Shown here piece by piece: positions 7,401 to 14,641 of a DNA stretch of 22,906 nt. The notes below the pieces were generated by a model. The model searched no databases and was not told the origin of the DNA. It worked only from the letters and a program-made list of their open reading frames with translations. Each line of letters begins with the position of its first letter. The first letter of the stretch is position 1. This DNA is from a virus: the IMG/VR virus record IMGVR_UViG_3300018432_000049, positions 1 to 22,906 of that record; one strand, given 5' to 3'. The translations under genes were made by a program, and so were the position numbers.

Positions 7401-10400
7401 CGAAGTCCTCACGGGCGTAGCGCTGCTGGAGGTCGAAGTCCTCCTGAGCCCGCTTGCGCTGCAGGTTGAAGTTGCGGAGGTTGATCTCCCGCTGCCGGTT
7501 GAAGTCCTCCTCCTGCCACTGCTGCTGCAGCCCGAAGTCCCGCAGCATCCGTGACCGGGTCCGAGCCAGCTGCTCCTCACCCTGTTGCCGCTGCCAGGTC
7601 AGGTTGACGAACTGGTCAGCCAGCGCCTGGGCCTGCTGTGCCCCCTCCATCCGGAGGTCCTTGGCCGCGTCGACACTGGCCTTCAGGTTCTTCGCGTTGT
7701 CCGGCGCGGTCGGGTTGTCGACGAAGGTCCGCATCTGGTTTGCGAAGTCACCCCGACCGGTGGCCAGCCGGTCCTGGATGGTGGTCTTGCCCGACATCGT
7801 GTTGGCGTACTGCCGCTCGGCCACGATCATGGCCTCGATGGCGTTGGTGTGCTGGTTGATCTTGTCGGTGGCAGCACCCGAGGCGTTGCCCATCAGCTGG
7901 ACCTGGCCAGCCGCCTTGGAGAAGTCCCCGCCCGCGTTAGCGATCAGCTGCTGGGCCATGGACACGTCAGCGGTGATCTGGGTGTCCTCGTTGGCCTCGG
8001 CCCCCAGCGCCGCGTTGAAATTCTGCCGGGCGTTCCAGAACTGACCACCCAGCTTGCTGCCGTCGATCTCGGTGGCCACCCGCCCGGCTTCGGTGGTGCG
8101 CAGCCGGTCGATCACCATCTGGGAGCCGAAGTTGGCCAGCGGACCGAGGTCAGCGTTGCCCTTCATCATGTACTCAGCGGAGCTGATCATGCCGCCCTGC
8201 TGCTGGGCCTGCTGCAGTCGGAAGCCCAGGTCGGTGCCGCCCAGACCCTCCCGCATCCCCTGGGCGAAGATCTTCTCCAGCTCCTTGGGGTCCTCCACCC
8301 CCATGGACCTCTCGGCGATCTTGTCCATCGCCTTGGTCAGCGCCTCGCGGCTGGCCTTGTCGTTCTCGGCCACGCCGAAGGAGTTGAGGATGGCGTCCCG
8401 GCGTGCCCGCTGGGCCGGAGCGGTGTCCAGGCCCGACCGACGAGCTCTCAGCTCCTCCTGCCCGTAGCCAGCGAACTGGGCCTGCTGGACCCGTCCGACC
8501 TCCTCCGCACCACCGGTCTCCGCCGCTCGGGCGATGTTGCCGGTGAGGGACCCCTTCAGGATCTCGGCGGAGGCCTTGTTGCCTTCACTCAGCCGGGTCT
8601 GCTTGAACAGCGCCCCCTGGTTCCACCAGCGGTCTCCTGCGTTCTCCGGGCTGATCGCGCCGAACAGGTTCTGCATGTTGCCACGGTTGCCGTAGGCCGT
8701 GTTCAGGATCTCCTGGCCCTGGGTCTGTCCGAACCGGGCGGCGACGTCCATCTTCAGCTTGTTGGCCGCCTGCGGTGAGGCGGTGCCCAGGACGGCTGCG
8801 GCGTACCGCTCGACGTCGGCCCGGGAGCCCTTCTTGATCTGCTCGTCCTCGATCAGGTCCATCCGCCCGAAGGCGGTCTTGGCCTGCTCCGCAGTGATCA
8901 GCAGGGCCTCGCCCATGCCGGAGACAGCCTTCTCCGTCCCTACCCCGGCGTCCTCCATGGCCTTGGCGAAGGTCCGGGTGGCCTTGGTCGCCTCGCCCAG
9001 GGCCATCCGGTAGGCCGCTCCGGGGGCGCTGTCCACCCCGACCTCGTTGGTGAAGGCCTGCTTGCGAGTGGCATAGGCGTCCATCACCGAGGAGGCCGCG
9101 AAGCCAGCGGCTGCGGTGGCCCCGCCGATGCCCAGCCCGACTGGACCACCGAGCCCACTGAACAGGGCCGAACCTGCCCGTCCGGCGAGACCCAGCCCTG
9201 TTCTGGCTGCACCGTAGCCGACCCCGCCGATGAACCCCGCACCCGCCTTGGCCCCCATCAAGCCGGTCTGGCCGATGGACCTGGCCAGCTGCCCGAACAC
9301 GGTGGCCGAGGTCTTGACGCCCTTGTTGGTGTCCTTCAGGCTGCTGCTGAGCTCCTTGAAGTTCTTGGTGACCCCGGCAGCGGCCTCCTTGGTCATCTCT
9401 GCGTTGAGAGCCACGCCTTCGCGGGAGGCACCGAACCCGAGTCGACCCAGACCACCCATGACCGCCCGCCCGGGACCGGTGTCCCGCAGCCGGTTCTCCT
9501 GGGTGAGGGCGAACCGGTTCTTCTCCGAGGCCCGGGCCGAGTCCTCCAGGTAGCCCGGTGTCCAGGGCCTCAGCTGCTCCTGGGCGATCCCACCCAGCAG
9601 GTTGATGCCACCGATGCCAGCCTTCCTCAGACCACCAGAGACGCCCGACTGAGCCCGCATCACCTGCTCGGCGTAGTTGGCGGGCAGGATGCCCCGCTCG
9701 GCCATCCAGTCCGCGCCCCGGGCCCAGCCAGAACTGACGTTCTTCCGTCCGCCGCCACCGGCCTGCTGGAACTCGATGTCCTCCAGCCGACCCCGGCGAC
9801 CGATGGGGTTGAACATGTCGCCCGCGTACATGGCAGCGGAGAACATGCGCCGGTACATGGCGTTGCCGCCACCGCCGACGAAGGTCTGCTGGGCGTCGGA
9901 CAGGTTCCTGCCGGGGTTCCGGCCCAGGGCGAAGCCCTGCCCGATGGAGCCCCTGCCGATGGCGGGGAGCAACGAGGTGGCGCTCAGGATCGAGAGGATC
10001 TTGGGCAGCATCGGCACCAGGGCCCCGAGCCCCAGTACGGCGGCCCCCGCCCACTTGGCCAGGTCCGGCATGTTGGACACGGCGGTACCCAGGGCCCCCA
10101 GGGTCTGGGCGATGGGGGTGATGACGTTGGCCACCTTCTCCATGGCCGGGACGAAGACCGAGCCGACCCCCTGGGCGAAGGTCTGCAGGGACTGGGTGGT
10201 CTTCTGCATGCTGTCGTAGAAGCCGTTCATGGCCTCTTCGGCGGACTTGTCGAACTTGGCTGTGCTCCCCCAGCCCTTGTCAGCCTGGTTGATGCCCTCC
10301 CGCAGACCGCCCTGAGCGACCACTGCCTGGACAGCCTTCTGGGACCGGACCCCCTCCAGACCCAGCCGCTCCAGGGTCTTGATGCCCTGGGGTCCCTGCT

Positions 10401-11247
10401 TGTTCAGCTCGGTGAAGATGTCGGTGATGACGTCGGCCTTGGGCATCGCCTTGAACTGCTCGACGGTGACACCCAGGATGTCGCTGTAGGCCTGCAGCTC
10501 CGGTGACCCGTACTGGATCGCCCGGTTCACATCGGACAGGATCTTGGTGTAGACGTTGCTTGCCGCCCCACCATCCGCCCCGGCCTTGGAGAAGGCCGCC
10601 GAGATGCCGGTGATCTGCTGGGCGCTCATCCCCATGGTCTTGGACAGGGGAGCGATGCTGTTGGCGAACTGCAGGGTGGCCTCGGCCCCGGCCCCGTAGT
10701 TCTGGGACAGGTTGGCCACCATCGAGGAGTACTTGTTGACGGCCCCCTGTCCGGTGCCCATAGTCCGGATGAACTGCTGCTGGCTGGAGGCCAGGGCACC
10801 GATGTTCTCCCCGGTGACCGCTGCCAGCTTGGCGTAGGACCGGGCGGTCTCCTGCGTCTTGGTGAAGGGGACGTTCAGCCGGTTCAGGTTGGTGACCAAG
10901 GCGATGGCGTCGGACCCGGTCATCCCCAGGGTCTTGCGCAGGTTGGCGACGGTGGCGTTGTAGGCGTTGGTCTTCTGACCCGTCATCACCGTCCGGGCCG
11001 ACAGCTGCTCCATCTGCTGGTCCAGCCGGGCAGCGGCCAGACCGGCTGCGGTCAGGGAGGCGACATTGGCAGCGGTGATGAAGGTGAGCTTGCGGTCTGC
11101 CGACTTCCACAGCGACTGCATCTGCGCGCCAGCAGCGGCGAGGGCCTGGGTGAACCCGTTGGTGGCGGTGACCGCCTGACCCATCTGCTGTTCGTACGGT
11201 TTGACGTTGGCATCAAGTGTGACTGTGTAGTCATCAGCCTGAGCCAT
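4471..11247 (-). CDS. Tape measure protein with M23, tail-lysozyme and M15-like domains
   Basis: 2258 residues; the ATG overlaps the chaperone stop by 14 bases. It sets tail length and is ejected with DNA. The N-terminal third is helical and Q/A-rich, with hydrophobic stretches at about 370-430 and 655-725. Two blocks of 11-residue repeats lie at 1236-1301 and 1415-1513. An M23-type endopeptidase domain covers about 1650-1765 (H1665, D1669, HLH at 1744-1746). A phage tail lysozyme-like domain covers about 1855-2000 (catalytic candidate E1884 in FHESN; GYGLVQWT downstream). A third, M15-like region covers about 2050-2135 (SHEADAID with H2074; HVHG at 2122-2125). The C-terminus has the GEHGYEFV-type motif seen at the ends of many tape measures. 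The order chaperones, tape measure, tip genes confirms the identity. Its length predicts a long tail. Confidence 0.95.
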   Translation of the reverse strand: MAQADDYTVTLDANVKPYEQQMGQAVTATNGFTQALAAAGAQMQSLWKSADRKLTFITAANVASLTAAGLAAARLDQQMEQLSARTVMTGQKTNAYNATVANLRKTLGMTGSDAIALVTNLNRLNVPFTKTQETARSYAKLAAVTGENIGALASSQQQFIRTMGTGQGAVNKYSSMVANLSQNYGAGAEATLQFANSIAPLSKTMGMSAQQITGISAAFSKAGADGGAASNVYTKILSDVNRAIQYGSPELQAYSDILGVTVEQFKAMPKADVITDIFTELNKQGPQGIKTLERLGLEGVRSQKAVQAVVAQGGLREGINQADKGWGSTAKFDKSAEEAMNGFYDSMQKTTQSLQTFAQGVGSVFVPAMEKVANVITPIAQTLGALGTAVSNMPDLAKWAGAAVLGLGALVPMLPKILSILSATSLLPAIGRGSIGQGFALGRNPGRNLSDAQQTFVGGGGNAMYRRMFSAAMYAGDMFNPIGRRGRLEDIEFQQAGGGGRKNVSSGWARGADWMAERGILPANYAEQVMRAQSGVSGGLRKAGIGGINLLGGIAQEQLRPWTPGYLEDSARASEKNRFALTQENRLRDTGPGRAVMGGLGRLGFGASREGVALNAEMTKEAAAGVTKNFKELSSSLKDTNKGVKTSATVFGQLARSIGQTGLMGAKAGAGFIGGVGYGAARTGLGLAGRAGSALFSGLGGPVGLGIGGATAAAGFAASSVMDAYATRKQAFTNEVGVDSAPGAAYRMALGEATKATRTFAKAMEDAGVGTEKAVSGMGEALLITAEQAKTAFGRMDLIEDEQIKKGSRADVERYAAAVLGTASPQAANKLKMDVAARFGQTQGQEILNTAYGNRGNMQNLFGAISPENAGDRWWNQGALFKQTRLSEGNKASAEILKGSLTGNIARAAETGGAEEVGRVQQAQFAGYGQEELRARRSGLDTAPAQRARRDAILNSFGVAENDKASREALTKAMDKIAERSMGVEDPKELEKIFAQGMREGLGGTDLGFRLQQAQQQGGMISSAEYMMKGNADLGPLANFGSQMVIDRLRTTEAGRVATEIDGSKLGGQFWNARQNFNAALGAEANEDTQITADVSMAQQLIANAGGDFSKAAGQVQLMGNASGAATDKINQHTNAIEAMIVAERQYANTMSGKTTIQDRLATGRGDFANQMRTFVDNPTAPDNAKNLKASVDAAKDLRMEGAQQAQALADQFVNLTWQRQQGEEQLARTRSRMLRDFGLQQQWQEEDFNRQREINLRNFNLQRKRAQEDFDLQQRYAREDFDRSRREEEEDHDRMVKRNIEEQAKTLYNAYQRVTVQRTWSSQSLLQNMEDQQKRLVEQQANLAAARRAGLSDQAISQLGLNEAQNAQQLERLLPDLSDPKVVAEYNKAVKARIAETGDLIRDESNTQYQQQEEDRERNLKRGDRQFERSLDRSSKAFLKSMRNQKTDMETMNEDQIEQFDINRERQRKQMNQGWIDMKDDFSYQMDLQMENINHYAENTARSWEENRKIIAENTKGLTKEQTDATGILMDTLDKQIVSGNEAIAGHIYEVYNEWGISPDKKAKTTPGSRPSTPVRDSNSTLGGNTRGGPDSHDQQSVNAALYAGSRAFGGPTVANPGSMSANSYASNDASAGRGYPTTSHTQSAKYGQRGGWSGSTSLGRGFHSGTDFPNPSGTDIYAAADGTVVFRGWNSAYGNFTKLSHGNGVQTWYAHQSAQNVSSGDKVKKGEKIGDVGATGNATGPHLHFEVRVNGRDIDPMKWLKGASTVGSGGDTPSGPMPDFAKAKPFVEYEKLLSSMGFMDKNWVKYRNSFFFRQNALAAAVQKDFDKKVKAKQEADAAAGVGTSGGADTGGKSGARGIWNALRTGGLSEKQAAGVMGNMFHESNLIWNIVQGGARSSSTNHRAGYGLVQWTPGTKLGDILKKAGKKNNLENQIWALMQQLAGKGPHAEGAAGSDLRKQTSVFNATRSFLRKYERAADVSDSAVNRRNKKSEEYYKSFKGDALPSNEFGASEGSTAGSGPSTGGKKIVKWRGGQFTEKFRNTLLKADKFFSGDIKVTQGGWNYGAVAASGYSHEADAIDATPTGSKKQAFALQAALRKAGVAAWVRGQWATTSAGTRYANHVHGVPKSDDYGYVNKNRKSSGAYWQQKDYARGGDGLWTGTPAATPGWKMVGEHGYEFVKLKGGEQVLNHTQSKMAMMAGKAGQTVSPGTTTTNNVSYDHSVRVDSVQVVSNDPNKLLHQLEAEARMAALTAPRSSK

Positions 11248-12030
11248 TCTCTGCCGCCTTCTTCCGGTCCCGGATGGCCTTCTCGTACCCCTGACGCTGC
11301 TTCTCTAGGAAGGCCGCTGAAGATGGCACCAGAATGATTGTCGTCCCTGGAAGCCGTCCTGTCTCCTCACCGGCGACGTGGCGGGCGTAGCAGCCTGGAC
11401 AATGTTTCTCCACGGGGGTATACGCGAAACGGTTCTCCCGCCACTCCCAAGCCATCGTCCCGCACAGGGCGCAGCGGTCAGACTCCTCCAGCAGGTGGGC
11501 GTGCAACTTCGCCCGGTCCTCGGGTTCCCAGTCCAGCAAGGCCGAATGGGGCAGTCCCTTGTCGGCGCACCAGGACAGCTCCAGTGCGAACTTGGTGTCC
11601 TGCCTCAGCCGCGCCCGCCAAAAGGGACGTCGAACCCCCGCGAGGTGGTACCCAGCACGATGTTCAGCAGGTGACCCAGCTCACCCGGAGACCACTCCTC
11701 CGAGGTCCAGACGTCGGTCCACTCCTCCAGGTTCATCTTGGGCTCTTGGATCGAGGCGGCGAACAGGGCGGGTGGGAAGGTCTTGGAGTTGGCCCCGATG
11801 AGGTCGTCCTCCTCCTTGTTCCGCCGCTTGGGGTGAGCAGCCACCAGGTCGTCGAACACCCGCTGGTGCAGGGCCTGGATGGTCACCTCGACGATGTTGC
11901 CGTCCAGGGTGATCTTCTGCTTGTCGATCCGCCTCTTCTTCTTCAGGAACTGGTCCCGCAGTGAGACCTTGTCTTCACCGAGGGCCTCTTCACTCAGCGT
12001 GGTGTTGTCGAGCGCGATCTTCGCGGTCAT
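11234..12030 (-). CDS. Tail assembly chaperone, long form made by -1 frameshift
   Basis: This is the G-T type product, about 265 residues. Ribosomes start at the ATG at 12030, slip back one base at CCCTTTT (11620-11626, codons 136-137), and continue in the -1 frame to the TGA at 11234-11236. The -1 frame is open through the whole overlap. Its downstream sequence (ELSWCADKGLPHSALLDW) has the form usual in the second chaperone of actinobacterial phages, which supports fusion over separate starts. The added part carries two CxxC pairs (C187/C190 and C211/C214 of the fusion). In lambda-like phages the long form binds the tape measure during tail assembly and is absent from the virion. Confidence 0.87.
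11605..12030 (-). CDS. Tail assembly chaperone, short form (no frameshift)
   Basis: The 141-residue product made when no slip occurs; it ends at the TGA at 11605-11607 shortly after the slippery site. An AGAGGGG ribosome site lies just upstream of the ATG. The protein is charged and helical, with KKKRRIDKQK near residue 30 and an acidic, W-rich C-terminal third. This is typical of the gpG-like chaperone that coats the tape measure before the tube forms. It lies between the major tail protein and the tape measure, the standard place. Identity follows from order, size and the overlapping second frame. Confidence 0.85.
   Translation of the reverse strand: MTAKIALDNTTLSEEALGEDKVSLRDQFLKKKRRIDKQKITLDGNIVEVTIQALHQRVFDDLVAAHPKRRNKEEDDLIGANSKTFPPALFAASIQEPKMNLEEWTDVWTSEEWSPGELGHLLNIVLGTTSRGFDVPFGGRG
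11620..11626 (-). promoter_or_regulatory. Programmed -1 ribosomal frameshift site CCCTTTT
   Basis: In the chaperone reading frame the codons are CCT TTT preceded by C, giving the heptamer C CCT TTT. Both tRNAs can re-pair after a one-base backward slip (CCC and TTT). The zero frame stops 13 bases after the heptamer, while the -1 frame stays open for about 128 further codons. This arrangement of slippery site and overlapping frames is conserved between the two tail chaperones of most siphoviruses. The GC-rich sequence after the site may fold and promote slipping, but no clear hairpin or pseudoknot was established. Confidence 0.87.
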
Positions 12031-12074
12031 GGCCCCTCTTCTGTCGACTTACCAGGGAGGCTACACAGAGTGCA

Positions 12075-12103
12075 ACCCCGGTGCCTAGGAAAGACACCGG
12101 GGT
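12075..12103. other. Hairpin between major tail protein and chaperone genes
   Basis: A perfect 9-bp stem (75-83 with 95-103 in the 12000 range; ACCCCGGTG with CACCGGGGT) encloses an 11-base loop. It occupies the 85-base gap after the major tail gene. Neither strand has a U-tract behind it, so a classical intrinsic terminator is not supported. In this position such a hairpin could reduce read-through, so that less chaperone than tube protein is made, or could protect the 3' end of the tube mRNA after processing. Confidence 0.5.
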
Positions 12104-12115
12104 CGGAAAGAACTG

Positions 12116-12592
12116 CTATGCGCCGATGAGGGCTTCCTCGTCCGGCTCCTCCGGGACAGCGGCGGTCATGGTGAAGGTGAGGACGGTGTTGTTGCCGCCC
12201 GCGCTCATGGTCCGGGAGACCACCAGGATCGGCCAGACCTCGACGGTGTCGGCAGCGATGGGGGTGGCACCAGGACCACTACCGCCGAAGCGGGAGAGGA
12301 CGACGTAGCCCTTCTGCTTGCGCGGGAAGGTCTCCCAGGCGAGGTCTTCCTCGTCGTCGCGGTAGAAGTCAGCGGTGAACGAGCCCGAGACCGTACCGGC
12401 GATGGAGGTCTCGAACAGGGTGTCCAAGGACGGCGTCGGCACCGTGTTGCCGGTGGTGGCCGCCGTGACGCTGAGGGCGTAGGACGTGACGTCGATGGCC
12501 GCCGCGAGCTCCGATGTCTTCGGCGCGTGGATGTCGACGATGGTGGGGCAGAACCCGATGTAGGTGTTCTCGTTCGGGATAAGACGGGTCAC
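12116..12592 (-). CDS. Major tail (tube) protein
   Basis: 158 residues from a GTG that overlaps the stop of the previous gene (GTGA); a GGAAGGAAC ribosome site lies upstream. This protein forms the rings of the tail tube. It starts with a short MTRLIPNEN arm and continues with alternating beta strands, with residues about 40-75 rich in T, S and V and a later FPRKQKGYVVL strand, as in short tube proteins of actinobacterial siphoviruses. It lies between the tail terminator region and the chaperone pair and is followed by a hairpin, as is common for highly expressed tube genes. Size fits the family. Confidence 0.8.
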   Translation of the reverse strand: MTRLIPNENTYIGFCPTIVDIHAPKTSELAAAIDVTSYALSVTAATTGNTVPTPSLDTLFETSIAGTVSGSFTADFYRDDEEDLAWETFPRKQKGYVVLSRFGGSGPGATPIAADTVEVWPILVVSRTMSAGGNNTVLTFTMTAAVPEEPDEEALIGA

Positions 12593-12804
12593 TGTGCTGT
12601 TCCTTCCGTGCCGGAGGCAGCCGCCTCACTTGTTGCGGTTGTCTCGGTGGCAGACGGCTGGTCTTGCACGTCAGCCTCCGACTCCTCCTGTACCGTCCAG
12701 CCGTTGCGCTTGAACGCAGGAACCGAGGACGGCACCAGCCACGCTTCGAGGTCGCCATTGGTGACCCGAACCATGCCCCGGTGAGCATTTCCACCCTTTG
12801 CCAT
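12589..12804 (-). CDS. Small unknown protein in the neck-tail junction
   Basis: 71 residues from the ATG at 12804, one base after the TGA of the tail terminator gene (TGAGATG), with AAGGGG upstream. The first 40 residues are basic and include a strand-like stretch ending in KRNGW. The last 30 are acidic and low in complexity (E, A, T, S, Q). The end overlaps the start of the tube protein by four bases, so the two genes are translationally coupled. I do not recognise a family. The position suggests a role in tail assembly or as a small virion part, but the sequence does not prove one. Confidence 0.6.
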   Translation of the reverse strand: MAKGGNAHRGMVRVTNGDLEAWLVPSSVPAFKRNGWTVQEESEADVQDQPSATETTATSEAAASGTEGTAQ

Positions 12805-12805
12805 C

Positions 12806-13273
12806 TCAACGCCCCTTACGGCAGATCCGGACTGATACGAGGTCACGCTGGTTGAGCTCTGACGGTTCGACGCTGCGGTTGATGTCGATGCCTCCGATGG
12901 AGGTGGTTCGTGCGTCCATCACGCCCCAAACCACCCCTCCGAGATCGACTTCGTCCCTCACCGTCTCTGCCACGATTCTACGAGCGGTGTCTGTTTGATC
13001 CTCCAGAGAACGAGCCGAAACGGCGTAGCTGGTGAGCGCGTACGGCAGGTTCCACATCAGCCCGTAGTCCTCCAGCGAACCGTCCGAATCGCTGCTGGTG
13101 AGAGGAACCAGCACCGTGTACGGCTGGTAGTAGGAGCCGATCTGCTTGGGGTCGTCGGACCAGCCACCGTCCCAGTCTCCGTTCGGGGTGTCCACGACGA
13201 CGGAGATGATCTCGGAGTTCAGCCGGGTGCACAGCCACTCGGTCAGGTAGCGCCGGTTCGGCGAGCTAGCCAT
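12806..13273 (-). CDS. Tail terminator protein
   Basis: 155 residues; the ATG overlaps the previous stop by 8 bases. The protein has the pattern of gpU-type tail terminators: an N-terminal helix ending in a WLCTRLNSE segment, a beta-rich core, a helix with SLEDQTDTARRIV in the C-terminal half, and a closing strand (VSVRICRKG). These proteins stop tube growth at the tape measure end and form the tail side of the head-tail joint. It follows the gp10-like neck gene and precedes the tube gene, which is where the terminator is expected. No catalytic residues are expected or seen. Confidence 0.7.
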   Translation of the reverse strand: MASSPNRRYLTEWLCTRLNSEIISVVVDTPNGDWDGGWSDDPKQIGSYYQPYTVLVPLTSSDSDGSLEDYGLMWNLPYALTSYAVSARSLEDQTDTARRIVAETVRDEVDLGGVVWGVMDARTTSIGGIDINRSVEPSELNQRDLVSVRICRKGR

Positions 13274-13724
13274 GAGGCCTCTTCCCGGTCTTGATCACGT
13301 CGATCTGCAGCTGGGCCAGCCTCGGCAGCATCCGCTCCATCACCTTCTTGCTGGAGACGGTCATATACGGGTTGGGCCTGGTGCCCGGGTGCTTGACCGA
13401 CTTCGCGTAGTAGGTGACCCCACCGATCTTGAACCGCAGCGTCGAGGCGTTCTTGGGCTTGATCGTGTGCGGCTTGGTGCCCTCCACCACGAACTGGTTG
13501 TACTCCACTCCGAAGGGTCCCACCCGCACCTTCATCGGCTCGTTCAGGGCCCGGATGGCGTCACGGAGCTTCCCGCTCTTGACCGGGGCCGCGTCCTTCA
13601 TCTCCCTGACCATGGCCGGGCCGACCATCTTGTGCAGCCAGAACTCCACCACCACCGGAGCCAGGTCGACAGCCTTCTTCAGCCTGTCGCTGAGCTGGGT
13701 GACGGCGGCGTACTCGATCACCAC
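13266..13724 (-). CDS. HK97 gp10-like neck / tail completion protein
   Basis: 152 residues. Two GTG codons lie at 13724 and 13721; the second makes the usual GTGA overlap with the preceding stop and may be the true start (151 residues). The protein is basic and carries the family pattern: helix, then DAAPVKSGKLRDAIR, then a strand with V-E-G-TKPHTI, and a late motif with HPGTRPNPYM. In the gp10 family the APxxTGxLrxSI and HPGT-P segments are typical. It belongs to the joint between capsid and tail and is required for tail attachment in related phages. Family assignment is firm, exact role by analogy. Confidence 0.8.
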   Translation of the reverse strand: MVIEYAAVTQLSDRLKKAVDLAPVVVEFWLHKMVGPAMVREMKDAAPVKSGKLRDAIRALNEPMKVRVGPFGVEYNQFVVEGTKPHTIKPKNASTLRFKIGGVTYYAKSVKHPGTRPNPYMTVSSKKVMERMLPRLAQLQIDVIKTGKRPHG

Positions 13725-14161
13725 GAGCTCTTGCGCGACTCGGAGATCCGCACCTGGAAGCGCCGGGAGGCTCGCAGCCCACCGCCCCGGACCACGCTGA
13801 TGATGTCCAGGGAGCGACCCACCAGGTCCTCGTCGTCAGAGTCGATGACGGTGATCAGGTCGTCGTGCTCGGGCAGTGGCTGGACCCAGAAGGGGATCGC
13901 CAGGTAGGTGGAGGTGACCACGACCTCCTCCTCCCCGATCACCACCTGCTGACCGGCAGGGGCCTCCCAGATACGGGCGGGGCCCTCGTACAGCAGGTCC
14001 CCCACCGTGGACGTGTCGCGTCGGGTGACGGGGTCGTACTCGGTGCCGGGACGGGAGATCCTGACAGCGGCGCTCATCAGGTTGGTGGCTCGCTGACGGA
14101 TGTGGTCACGCGGGTAGGTGCCGATCACCACCGGGATGGGCGTACCGCCCGCCTCGATCAT
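13718..14161 (-). CDS. Head-tail connector / stopper, DUF6093-like
   Basis: 147 residues; the ATG overlaps the previous stop (ATGA) and GGTGGGGA precedes it. After a helical N-terminus (about 15-35) the sequence is a small beta-barrel type: YDPVTRRDTSTVGDLLYEGPARI, with the pattern 'define layer, then range check' common to DUF6093-like proteins of actinobacterial phages and to head closure proteins such as SPP1 gp16. A C-terminal strand with DIISVVRGGGLRASRR follows. It probably seals the connector channel and binds the tail. The position between adaptor and gp10-like protein agrees. Confidence 0.7.
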   Translation of the reverse strand: MIEAGGTPIPVVIGTYPRDHIRQRATNLMSAAVRISRPGTEYDPVTRRDTSTVGDLLYEGPARIWEAPAGQQVVIGEEEVVVTSTYLAIPFWVQPLPEHDDLITVIDSDDEDLVGRSLDIISVVRGGGLRASRRFQVRISESRKSSW

Positions 14162-14640
14162 TCCCCACCGACCCAGCGCTCTCGCCAGTCCCAGTAGGGG
14201 CCGTAGTTGATGTCAGCGACGTCGCCGTAGTCCTGCTGCCCGGCCTCGGGGTTGTCATGCATCCGGGTGCCGAAGGCAGGTGACTCGGCCCCGGGAGTGA
14301 TCGCGGTGGTGTAGTCCAGCCCACCGACGTAGATGGTGCCGGGGAAGCCCGCCGCGTCCTGGCTGCGGAGCCGCTCCGCCAGCCGTAGGTACTTCTCCTG
14401 CAGCTGAGCCGCCGCCACGCTCTGGGAGTCGGCACTGATGTCGACCTCGCGGGCGAGCTTGGCCGCGATCCCCTCGGCACAGTACGAGGCCACCTGGTAG
14501 TCGCCGTACTCTCCCCAGATCGAGAGGAAGAAGTCGATCTCCTCGTCCGCCAGCAGCACCTGACCGGGGTTGGTGTCCCCAGTCAGGAGCCGTAGCGCAT
14601 CCCGACGAATCGTCGCCGGGTCGACGTAGGAGAAGGTCAT
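14158..14640 (-). CDS. Head-tail adaptor (connector) protein
   Basis: 160 residues from the ATG at 14640, one base after the TGA of the previous gene (TGAGATG). A longer open reading upstream is R/P/T-rich and inside the neighbouring gene, so it is not used. The first 100 residues are helical: DPATIRRDALRLLTGD, then an acidic ADEEIDFFLSIWG, then YQVASYCAEGIAAKLARE. This is the helical bundle usual in gp6/gp15-like adaptors that sit under the portal ring. The tail of the protein is acidic and aromatic. It lies first in the connector set after the capsid genes. Identity comes from this pattern and from order. Confidence 0.72.
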   Translation of the reverse strand: MTFSYVDPATIRRDALRLLTGDTNPGQVLLADEEIDFFLSIWGEYGDYQVASYCAEGIAAKLAREVDISADSQSVAAAQLQEKYLRLAERLRSQDAAGFPGTIYVGGLDYTTAITPGAESPAFGTRMHDNPEAGQQDYGDVADINYGPYWDWRERWVGGE

Positions 14641-14641
14641 C

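Noticed and set aside
4528-7554. A 1008-codon open frame on the plus strand opposite the tape measure gene
   Set aside because: It is antisense to a convincing gene. Its composition (many L, V, G, H, R and D) is what GC-biased third positions give on the opposite strand, and no family features are seen.
12045-12075. Possible minus-strand promoter (TTGCAC followed about 18 bases later by TAAGTC-like bases) before the chaperone gene
   Set aside because: The -10 match is poor and the candidate overlaps the hairpin. The genes are tightly packed and may be cotranscribed.
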